DNA of 64,000 nt from CALROG01 sp943369755 (GTDB lineage: Bacteria > Pseudomonadota > Gammaproteobacteria > Burkholderiales > Burkholderiaceae_C), in contig CALROG020000017.1 in assembly GCA_943369755.1 (NCBI GenBank), forward strand, positions 8,470 to 72,469, read 5' to 3'. The notes below the pieces were generated by a model. That model was not told where the DNA came from. It saw only the letters and a list, made by a program, of their open reading frames with translations, and ran no database searches. Of the stretch, positions 8,432 through 15,627 are shown in pieces. Position 1 is the stretch's first letter, and every line of letters begins with the position of its first letter. The position numbers and the translations under genes are program-made.

Positions 8432-8946
8432 CAGAGAATCAGTTGCGCAGCCGCAGCCAGCGAAACCACCACAGCGTCAGGGCGTGGCCGCTTTTCTGCA
8501 TACCCGTAGTCGATGAATACTGTGCGGCAGCCCGCCGCCTGCCCGGCCTCGATGTCCCGCCACCGATCGCCTACCAGCCAACTGGCAGAGAGTTCAACAC
8601 CCCATTCTCGGGCCGCGTCCAGAAGCATGCCAGGCAGCGGTTTGCGGCAGGCACAGCCGTCGGCGTCAATGTGAAAACAGACCTTGATGTCATCAACCAG
8701 GCGTTCGTCAAACAGGCGTCGGTGCATTGCTTCAACTACCTCTCGAAGCTGTTTGCCAGTGGCCACGTCAGGCTGGTTGGTTGCGACGATGACCAGCCAA
8801 CCCGCTGCCCGTAACTGACGCATGGCGTCCGCTGCGCCGGGTAGCAGTTCAAATTGCTCCAGGGTATCGGGCGGGTACGGCTTGCCGTTGCGCACCACGG
8901 CGCGGTTAACGACACCGTCGCGGTCCAGGAAGACAGCCTTGCGCAC
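8431..8946 (-). CDS. gmhB: D-glycero-D-manno-heptose 1,7-bisphosphate 7-phosphatase (GmhB-like HAD)
   Basis: A 171-residue HAD-IIIA phosphatase with the nucleophile motif DRDGVVN at residues 8-14, TNQ at about 57-59 and the zinc-binding set C90, H92, C98, C100 followed by RKP, which marks GmhB and related phosphatases. GmhB removes the 7-phosphate in ADP- or GDP-heptose synthesis. The start codon is GTG. It overlaps the Nudix gene by one base, and the GmhA-like SIS gene lies 23 bases upstream. That pairing suggests heptose precursor synthesis for a surface glycan. Histidinol-phosphatase-like functions in the same family cannot be excluded. Confidence 0.8.
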   Translation of the reverse strand: MRKAVFLDRDGVVNRAVVRNGKPYPPDTLEQFELLPGAADAMRQLRAAGWLVIVATNQPDVATGKQLREVVEAMHRRLFDERLVDDIKVCFHIDADGCACRKPLPGMLLDAAREWGVELSASWLVGDRWRDIEAGQAAGCRTVFIDYGYAEKRPRPDAVVVSLAAAAQLIL

Positions 8947-8969
8947 GTCGTCAGGTCAGGTCAGCCGCG

Positions 8970-9551
8970 CTACCACTTGGTGGCCATCTGCTGCAGTGCC
9001 GGATGCGATACCAGACAGTGCCAGACAACGGCCTGAAAGGCCTCTGCATGTGGCGTGACACGTGAATCTGCAACAGTGGGAACTACGACAACAACATCCC
9101 CAACCTGCTTGGTGTAGCCGCCATCTCGCCCGACCACGCCAAAGACTTTCAGGCCGCGCGTTTTGGCCTCTTTCAGCCCTGCCACGATATTGGGACTGAC
9201 GTTCTTCTCAAGGTTGCCACCGCCCACCGAGAACACCAGCACTGCGTCATTGGCGTTGGCCTTGCTGACTTTGAGCCAGCCAGAAAATACCGTATCCCAG
9301 CCTTCGTCATTGGTCCGCGCTGTCAACTCCGACACGTTGTCGGTCGGCGCGTAGGCTTCAATTCCGCAGAGCTTTCGAAAATCGTTTACTGCATGGCTGC
9401 AGTTGCCAGCGCTGCCGCCGACACCCAGGAGAAAAAGTCGCCCGCCCCGATCCCGTAGCCCGGCCAGTTCCGTCGCCAGTTGCTCAATCAGCGCTTTGTC
9501 CATCAATTGCGCAATGTTCGCAACTTCTTCAAAAAAATTCTGTGCATGCAT
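8970..9551 (-). CDS. SIS-domain sugar-phosphate isomerase (GmhA-like)
   Basis: A 193-residue single SIS domain with GVGGSAGN at residues 43-50, FSVGGGNLE near the middle and a HAEAFQAVVWHCL C-terminal helix. Its size and its position next to gmhB fit sedoheptulose-7-phosphate isomerase. The metal site seems to differ from GmhA: the His-x3-Glu pair reads H53 and D57, and the Gln of the C-terminal QxxH region looks replaced by Glu. It may therefore be a divergent phosphoheptose isomerase or another phosphosugar isomerase of the cluster. Confidence 0.75.
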   Translation of the reverse strand: MHAQNFFEEVANIAQLMDKALIEQLATELAGLRDRGGRLFLLGVGGSAGNCSHAVNDFRKLCGIEAYAPTDNVSELTARTNDEGWDTVFSGWLKVSKANANDAVLVFSVGGGNLEKNVSPNIVAGLKEAKTRGLKVFGVVGRDGGYTKQVGDVVVVVPTVADSRVTPHAEAFQAVVWHCLVSHPALQQMATKW

Positions 9552-9611
9552 GGCAGTACCGCGTGTAGGTCAAACCAGGATTGTCGCAGGATCAGCCGTT
9601 CGCCGACCGGC

Positions 9612-10520
9612 TCAGGTATCGCGGTAAAGGACCCGGTTGACATACGGATCGAGTCCTTGCGGCATCTTCGAGGTGGCCAGATAAGTGGCGTTGCGGGGAA
9701 CCCACGGCGTCAGGGCATACAACACGGAAAAAATCTGTCTGCGCCCTTCGGTCGCCAGCAGCGGGCGGTGAATGCCCCAGGTGTTCTCAAGAAAAACTGT
9801 TCCTGCATTACCGGTAATTGTCAGTATGTCGCCGGCCGGGAAATTGTTGTGGACGTCCTGGTCAGTGATGGGGCCACGGCGCGTCAGCAGATGGCTGCGA
9901 TGAGATCCACGAACAAAGCTGTGCGCACCATTGCTAACCCCAGTGTCTGTCAAGTACGCGAACAGTTTCACAAAGCGCAGATCGTCCACGTCCCGATGGT
10001 AGATGTCATCAAAGTGGGTCTTGCCAGGCACATGATGCTCTCCGAACGTCCACCAGCTTTCGAACCAGCTAATCGTGGGCTTTGCGCCGAGCACGCTCGT
10101 CACCGCCTGTAGAACCAGGGGTGAATTCGCCAGTCTCACCAGTGGTTCGCAATCAATGAGGTCGCTCGCACGGTGGCTTAGCTTCGTACATTCCGCTGGA
10201 ACCCCGCTGACGATGTCAATTGACCGGGAGCTGTCATACCAGTCGACAAGCGGCTTGCCTTCAAGGTGCCGGCGCACCGCCTCCAGGTCGTCAGTCGGCA
10301 TCTGAAGCTGTGGCAAAAAACAGATGCCGGCTTGCTCCAGCTCGGCGGCGACTTGCGCGGCGCCCGCGACTTGCGTCGCCGAGTCAGGCTGCTTCACCAT
10401 TGAAGCAACTGCCGAGCCCAGGGTATTGCGCAGACGTTGCGACCGCACGGCTTTTTGTGCGTAGTAGTAGGCAAGCGAAGGCTGGCGCCGGATTTGTGCA
10501 AGTGCTGAAACTGCATTCAT
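9612..10520 (-). CDS. Phytanoyl-CoA dioxygenase (PhyH)-family protein
   Basis: A 302-residue protein with the Fe(II)/2-oxoglutarate facial triad: HFD at residues 169-171, the distal His at 251 in GIHRPLL, and an Arg about ten residues later for 2-oxoglutarate. The start is placed at 10520 because the upstream in-frame extension overlaps the membrane-protein gene. PhyH family members hydroxylate lipids and small molecules, and several occur in glycan or secondary-metabolite clusters. Here it lies between the heptose genes and a multipass membrane protein, so a hydroxylation of a glycan or its lipid carrier is possible. Substrate unknown. Confidence 0.75.
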   Translation of the reverse strand: MNAVSALAQIRRQPSLAYYYAQKAVRSQRLRNTLGSAVASMVKQPDSATQVAGAAQVAAELEQAGICFLPQLQMPTDDLEAVRRHLEGKPLVDWYDSSRSIDIVSGVPAECTKLSHRASDLIDCEPLVRLANSPLVLQAVTSVLGAKPTISWFESWWTFGEHHVPGKTHFDDIYHRDVDDLRFVKLFAYLTDTGVSNGAHSFVRGSHRSHLLTRRGPITDQDVHNNFPAGDILTITGNAGTVFLENTWGIHRPLLATEGRRQIFSVLYALTPWVPRNATYLATSKMPQGLDPYVNRVLYRDT

Positions 10521-10563
10521 GATTTGAAGATGTCGTTCTGTTTGTGCTGTCGCGGGCTGGTCT

Positions 10564-12279
10564 CTAGGGAATGACCTTCTTTTGCGGTGTGGGGTTGCGC
10601 AGTACCCGGCCACTTGCGCAGGTGCTTTCCAGCGGAGTGACCTTTGCAGGCGCGACGCGCGCCGACGCAAGGCCCCCCAACCACAGGTCAAGCCAGTGCG
10701 GTTGCGGCAGTTGAGCGACGTAACTGGAGATACAGTCCTCGCCCGGGTAGGCGTCCATTGCGATTGAGTGCTGGATCAAAGTCGATGTCAGTCCGCCGGG
10801 GGTCTTGAAGTACGCGTGGTACTGCCACTGCAGATCGTCACGGTAAATGTCAAGCGAATGAAACATGGCGTAGTAGTTTGACCGACCCCAAGCTTCACGC
10901 AAAACCATGCCAGCGCTATTGCTCCACATCAACCAATCGCTTGGTGGTGAATAGCGCACATCGACAATACCAGCCGGCGCGGCGGGCAACGCCGAAAAGC
11001 CGCGCGAGAAGCTGACCTCAGCGTACTGGTGCTCCAGTTTATTCTGGTATGCGGGGATTACCCACGCCAGGAACAAAGGGATCATGAGACCGAAAAGCGT
11101 CAGAGGTGCCAATGGCCTGAAACGCCCGGAAAAAAGCTGCGTGGCCACTTTGATCAGCATCCAGCAAGCCATGCCGAGCACAAAAGAATAGAGCAAACCG
11201 TGGCGCCCAGAGGTATTGGCCCAGGTTGGCGCAAGGGGCCCCGCATGGGCTGCCCGCAATACATGTTCAGTCAGGCTGTCGCCATGCCCGACGTAGGTGA
11301 ACAGCGGAGGGCCTTTACCCACCATCACGTACGGAAAGGCAGCCGCCGCGCACAAGAACGTGGCCGCAGCCAGGCCAAACCAGGCGACCGGGCTGGCGCT
11401 GTTGGCCTGAGCTGGGAGGCGCGAGCGAAACGGCCACCAAGTCACCGCCATGACCAGCAACAGCACAGCCAGCGGCAGCACACCCCAGGTCAGAAACATC
11501 AAAACGGCACGGATCATGCGTCGCAGGTCAGCTGGCGCAAACGGGTTCAACAACTGGTTGTATTCGACGAAGATCTGTCTGGGTGGAGCGACCAGACGCA
11601 TGCCGGCGTAGACGGCAACCGCTACTGCTGCCAGAGCCGCAAACCATTTGAGTCGACTGCGCAGTTGTTCACGGTTCTGCAACAGGCATACGACGTCTAG
11701 CGCCAACACAAAAACAAGGTTGGAATTGAGCTGAAATGACACGGCAATGAAGCCCAGACCAAGCAGCCGTACCGCGGGCTTGCGGTCCCAGAACATTCGG
11801 TGACCCGCAAAAGCCAACCACAAACACAGCAGGATGGGTGCGGCGGCCGAATTGACCAGGATGTACAACGAAGGGGACGCGATGCATACAAGCCCCGCCA
11901 GCGCTGCCTCCGCTCGCGGCAGGCGGAACATCCGAACGCCTAGCGACACCAGTTCCGAATAAATTAGTACCAAAAGTCCACTAACGACGAGCTTGATGAT
12001 TGGCTGGTAGCCCACGCCGGTGAGATCCGACACCATGAACACTGTTTTGAAGAACAGTACCCCAAGCAGCCAGTTCGAGTTGAGAAGCCAAAAATACAGG
12101 CCGTCAGGGTTTTGGGTTTCTCTGGCAAATGAGACGGTCGCCCCATCAAACAGGTCCCTTGTGACCAGCCAGAGTGGCGCAATCAGCACAAACAGGACGA
12201 CCCACTGCAACGCGCGCACGGCCTTGCCCGGCAGAACTGCGGAGCCAACGTCGCCAGCTATTGCGTGTTCGGTCTGCAT
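10564..12279 (-). CDS. Multipass inner-membrane protein of unknown function
   Basis: A 571-residue protein with about ten hydrophobic segments in the first 400 residues (for example ALQWVVLFVLIAPLWLV and VLMFLTWGVLPLAVLLLVMAV), followed by a soluble C-terminal domain of about 150 residues. The topology recalls GT-C fold glycosyltransferases or polysaccharide polymerases, but I see no diagnostic acidic motif in the first loop that I can trust. It starts one base into the stop of the upstream esterase gene and precedes the dioxygenase gene. In this context it could be a glycosyltransferase or polymerase for the surface glycan. That is inference only. Confidence 0.6.
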   Translation of the reverse strand: MQTEHAIAGDVGSAVLPGKAVRALQWVVLFVLIAPLWLVTRDLFDGATVSFARETQNPDGLYFWLLNSNWLLGVLFFKTVFMVSDLTGVGYQPIIKLVVSGLLVLIYSELVSLGVRMFRLPRAEAALAGLVCIASPSLYILVNSAAAPILLCLWLAFAGHRMFWDRKPAVRLLGLGFIAVSFQLNSNLVFVLALDVVCLLQNREQLRSRLKWFAALAAVAVAVYAGMRLVAPPRQIFVEYNQLLNPFAPADLRRMIRAVLMFLTWGVLPLAVLLLVMAVTWWPFRSRLPAQANSASPVAWFGLAAATFLCAAAAFPYVMVGKGPPLFTYVGHGDSLTEHVLRAAHAGPLAPTWANTSGRHGLLYSFVLGMACWMLIKVATQLFSGRFRPLAPLTLFGLMIPLFLAWVIPAYQNKLEHQYAEVSFSRGFSALPAAPAGIVDVRYSPPSDWLMWSNSAGMVLREAWGRSNYYAMFHSLDIYRDDLQWQYHAYFKTPGGLTSTLIQHSIAMDAYPGEDCISSYVAQLPQPHWLDLWLGGLASARVAPAKVTPLESTCASGRVLRNPTPQKKVIP

Positions 12280-13253
12280 CAGCTTCCTCTTTGATCATTC
12301 GTCAGGCCATCAGGTCCGCCAAGCGCTGCCCGCAGGCAACGTGCTGCGTCTTGATGAGCCTGCCGGGCTTCAGGCAGCACGCGGCCCATTTTGATGAACT
12401 CGTGGGTAACGCCGCGGTAAAGCTCCAGGTCGACCGCCACCCCGGCAGCACGCAGTTTATCCGCGTATTGAAGGCCCTCATCCACCAGCGGATCGCATTC
12501 AGCCAGGCCAAACCAGGCGGGGGCGACGGCGTCAACGTCTGGCGCGTTCTGGGGCGCGAAGCGCCAGTCGTCTCGGTCGTCCGGGCCACGCAGGTACTGG
12601 CTGAAAAAGAACTCGATCAGTTCACGCTCCAGCAACAGGCCCTGCCCGTAGCGCGCATGCGAAACACTGTCCGCCTGTGCGGCGCAGCCGGGGTAGAACA
12701 ACAATTGCAGTTGCAGTGGCAAGCCTGCGTTGCGGGCCTGAATCGCGCAAACAGCCGCCAAAGTGCCGCCTGCACTGTCGCCCCCCACAGCAATCCGGTT
12801 GCAGTCCAGGTTCAGGCTGCTGCCCTGCCCGGCCAGCCAAGTCAACGCGTCCCAGGCGTCGTTGACTGCCGTGGGGAACCGATGCTCTGGAGCCAAACGG
12901 TAGTCCAGTGCCATGACTGCACAGCCGCTCAGGCGGGCCAATTCCCGGCAAAGGATGTCATGGGTTGCAATACCACCCACAGTGAAACCACCTCCGTGAA
13001 AGTACAAAAGCACCGGCAGCCGCTGCTTGCCGGGGGCATACAAACGTAACGCAAGCCGCGCACCATCGCGGGCTGGTACCGTCAGGTCTTGCACGCGTGA
13101 GAGCTCTGCGCAAGGCACTTCCAGCACCTGTGCGCCTGCCGCGTAGGCGGCGCGGGCTTGTTGTGGCGTCAGGCGGTACAGCGGCGGGCGGCGGGCTCGC
13201 CCCATGGCCTGCAGCACGGCCTGCATCGCAGGTGACAGCGTCCCTGCTTTCAT
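12279..13253 (-). CDS. Alpha/beta hydrolase, HSL-type esterase/lipase
   Basis: A 324-residue hormone-sensitive-lipase family esterase. The oxyanion motif HGGGF is at residues 86-90 and the nucleophile elbow GDSAGG has Ser at about 160. The acid and base are visible in AECDPLVDEG and GVTHEF. Such enzymes hydrolyse short to medium acyl esters. It is the first gene of the minus-strand run toward the polysaccharide operon and overlaps the membrane-protein gene by one base, so it may de-esterify a glycan or lipid intermediate, or be unrelated. Only 41 bases separate it from the divergent alcohol dehydrogenase gene, so their promoters must overlap. Confidence 0.85.
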   Translation of the reverse strand: MKAGTLSPAMQAVLQAMGRARRPPLYRLTPQQARAAYAAGAQVLEVPCAELSRVQDLTVPARDGARLALRLYAPGKQRLPVLLYFHGGGFTVGGIATHDILCRELARLSGCAVMALDYRLAPEHRFPTAVNDAWDALTWLAGQGSSLNLDCNRIAVGGDSAGGTLAAVCAIQARNAGLPLQLQLLFYPGCAAQADSVSHARYGQGLLLERELIEFFFSQYLRGPDDRDDWRFAPQNAPDVDAVAPAWFGLAECDPLVDEGLQYADKLRAAGVAVDLELYRGVTHEFIKMGRVLPEARQAHQDAARCLRAALGGPDGLTNDQRGS

Positions 13254-13294
13254 TCGGTAAAGTCCATGGTCTCGATCCTACTGCGCACTTCACC

Positions 13295-14431
13295 ATGGCC
13301 TTTATCTACTACGTCACCCAGATCCAGTTCGACTTTGGTGCCATCCGGCTTCTGAAGCAGGAGTGTGAACGCATTGGCATCAGCCGCCCGCTCGTTGTGA
13401 CAGACGCGGGCGTCAAGGCCGCTGGCGTACTGCAAAAGGCGCTGGACAACCTGGCGGGCATCCCGGTTGCGGTGTTTGACCAGACGCCGTCCAACCCAAC
13501 TGAAGCCGCTGTGCGGGCGGGTGTCGCGGCTTTCAGGGCGGGGAATTGCGACGGCCTCATCGCGGTGGGTGGCGGTTCCGCGATTGACTGCGCCAAAGGC
13601 ATTGCCATTGCCGCCACGCATGAGGGCCCGTTGACCCATTACGCCACCATCGAAGGGGGTTCGCCTCGCATCACTGACCGAGCCGTGCCGCTGATCGCCG
13701 TGCCGACCACCAGTGGCACCGGTAGCGAAGTGGCGCGTGGAGCCATCATCATCGTGGACGACCACCGCAAGCTGGGTTTTCATTCCTGGAACATCGTGCC
13801 CAAGGCCGCAATTTGCGACCCGGAGTTGACCCTGGGCCTGCCGCCCAGGCTCACTGCAGCCACCGGCATGGACGCCATCGCCCATTGCATGGAAACTTTC
13901 ATGTCGGCGGCCTTCAATCCCCCGGCTGACGGCATTGCGCTGGATGGGCTGGAGCGCGGATGGGGCCACATTGAACGGGCCACGCGCGACGGCGGCGACC
14001 GCGAAGCTCGGCTCAACCTGATGAGCGCTTCGATGCAGGGGGCGATGGCCTTTCAGAAGGGTCTGGGCTGTGTCCATTCGTTAAGCCACAGTCTTGGCGG
14101 TGTGGACCCAAGACTGCACCATGGAACGCTGAACGCGATGTTCCTTCCGGCAGTGGTGACCTTCAACGCGACCGCTGATTCGGTGCGCCGGGATCAACGA
14201 ATGCAGCGCATGGCCCGGGTGATGGGCCTGCAATCAGCCACGGACATTGCGGCGGCGATCAAGGACATGAATGCCCGACTTGGCTTGCCCAAAGGGCTGG
14301 GAGAAATGGGCGTTCAGCCTGACTGGTTTGACAAGATCGTCGTCGGTGCGCTGGCTGACCACTGCCACAAGACCAATCCGCGCCTGGCAAGTGCGGAAGA
14401 ATACGAGCAGATGCTTGGCGCGTCTTTGTAG
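13295..14431 (+). CDS. Iron-containing alcohol dehydrogenase
   Basis: A 378-residue group III alcohol dehydrogenase, normal length for the family. It has the NAD-binding GGGSAIDCAKG at about residues 92-102, PTTSGTGSE, and the metal-site segments GMDAIAHCMET and HSLSHSLGG. The family oxidises primary alcohols or reduces aldehydes such as succinate semialdehyde. The ATG at 13295 is the first plausible start; upstream sequence belongs to the divergent esterase gene. No clear Shine-Dalgarno is seen. It is a single-gene unit convergent with the patatin gene. Confidence 0.88.
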   Translation: MAFIYYVTQIQFDFGAIRLLKQECERIGISRPLVVTDAGVKAAGVLQKALDNLAGIPVAVFDQTPSNPTEAAVRAGVAAFRAGNCDGLIAVGGGSAIDCAKGIAIAATHEGPLTHYATIEGGSPRITDRAVPLIAVPTTSGTGSEVARGAIIIVDDHRKLGFHSWNIVPKAAICDPELTLGLPPRLTAATGMDAIAHCMETFMSAAFNPPADGIALDGLERGWGHIERATRDGGDREARLNLMSASMQGAMAFQKGLGCVHSLSHSLGGVDPRLHHGTLNAMFLPAVVTFNATADSVRRDQRMQRMARVMGLQSATDIAAAIKDMNARLGLPKGLGEMGVQPDWFDKIVVGALADHCHKTNPRLASAEEYEQMLGASL

Positions 14432-14479
14432 TCGAGCGGGGGTGTTGCCAGCGGTGCAGGCAAACCGCCTCAGGTGCCG

Positions 14480-15556
14480 TTAGAGCTGCTCCAGGCAACC
14501 CGGATCTGGCTGGTCGATCCAAGCTCCAAATTCATCCGCCAACTGCCTGCTTGCGGATACTGCCGCGCCCCAGGCTTTCACCCGCCCTTGCAAATCCGGG
14601 CCATAGCGCGTGAAGTCGCTGCGATCCGGCAGTTTGCCGTTTGGCAAGGTCTTGACCCAGGCGGGGTCGGGTGCCAGCAGCACCATGTTGTCCAGGAAGT
14701 GCGTGGCACCGTGGCGCCACTTCAGGGCCTTGTCGAGCCAGCCCGGCACCACCGCTTTCTGAAAATGCGGGTACAGCACCAAACCTTGAGGCGCCTGCGC
14801 GGCGTAGTTCAGGTGCAGGTGGTAGTCGGTGATGCCTCCGTCCCAGTAGGCGCCAGGCGGCGCACCGGGGATGTTGTGAACCGCCTTGAGTACAAAGGGG
14901 ATTGAGCAGCTCGCCTGCAAGGCCGGGTTGAAGTTGGCTTCAGTCAACGCAATTTGCCGGGTCGGGTAGTCGGTGGTTGCGAACGGCAGCGCCGCACCCG
15001 GTGTGGAGAACACCACACGCTCCAGCCAGGCGCCCATGGCTTTGCGGTGCACCGTGTTGGAAACAAACGCACCCAGGTAGCCCAAGGGCGTTCGCAGGCC
15101 GTGTTCACGTCCTAGCAGATGGCGACCGCGCGAGGTCACCACATGCAGTCGATAGCGCGGGTGGTTCAGGACCTCGTGCACCCGCCCGCCGTAAAACGCC
15201 TGCAGGCTCTGTCCAAAGCGCTCGCTGATGTGCGCTGCGCTCGGCTTTTTTTGTCCGGGCTCCAGCGCGTAGTCCTGGTGAATGTAGTCATGCTCCAGTC
15301 GCTCAAACGCGCGCACCGGCTGATTGAGGCAGGCAGTGGCCATGCGCCAGGCCCCAATCGACGCGCCTACCAGATGAACTGGCTGGCTCGATTGCGCCAG
15401 CCAGTCGCCAAAGATGAAGCGGTCCAATGCCCCAAGAACCAAGCCTTTGGGCCCGCCGGCCGCGCCCGGCACCACGCCCACGTGCTGGGGCAGCAGGCCG
15501 TGTTGCTCAATGTGCTGGCGCGCTTTTGGGCCAGCATAGATGCGCAGTGCTTTCAT
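14480..15556 (-). CDS. Patatin-like phospholipase family protein
   Basis: A 358-residue protein with the patatin set: the oxyanion loop GGPKG at residues 34-38, the nucleophile motif GASIG with Ser at 66, and the Asp of a DGGI motif near residue 237. These proteins are Ser-Asp dyad acyl hydrolases acting on membrane lipids. No signal peptide is seen, so it is probably cytoplasmic or peripheral. I chose the ATG at 15556; an in-frame ATG 36 bases upstream begins inside a repeat element and would add residues encoded by it. Convergent with the alcohol dehydrogenase gene. Confidence 0.8.
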   Translation of the reverse strand: MKALRIYAGPKARQHIEQHGLLPQHVGVVPGAAGGPKGLVLGALDRFIFGDWLAQSSQPVHLVGASIGAWRMATACLNQPVRAFERLEHDYIHQDYALEPGQKKPSAAHISERFGQSLQAFYGGRVHEVLNHPRYRLHVVTSRGRHLLGREHGLRTPLGYLGAFVSNTVHRKAMGAWLERVVFSTPGAALPFATTDYPTRQIALTEANFNPALQASCSIPFVLKAVHNIPGAPPGAYWDGGITDYHLHLNYAAQAPQGLVLYPHFQKAVVPGWLDKALKWRHGATHFLDNMVLLAPDPAWVKTLPNGKLPDRSDFTRYGPDLQGRVKAWGAAVSASRQLADEFGAWIDQPDPGCLEQL

Positions 15557-15570
15557 CGGGTGATTGTGAG

Positions 15571-15625
15571 CGAAATAGGCCGTAGCCCTCATAGATTATG
15601 CGTGAGCCACTATCAAAACTATAGC
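15571..15625. repeat. Interspersed repeat family 1, copy A (intergenic)
   Basis: About 55 bases between the patatin start and the Tex stop. It shares with copies B-F a TAGCCC block, a variable ~10-base segment, a GCGTGAGCC-like block, and a closing inverted repeat of the type CTAT-N-ATAGC. Here the end reads CTATCAAAACTATAGC. Same orientation as copies B, C and F. Confidence 0.8.
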
Positions 15626-15627
15626 AT

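Noticed and set aside
1..13253. Possible defence or phage island in the first 13 kb
   Set aside because: All genes fit nucleotide-sugar and glycan modification; there is no nuclease, helicase, toxin or phage gene.
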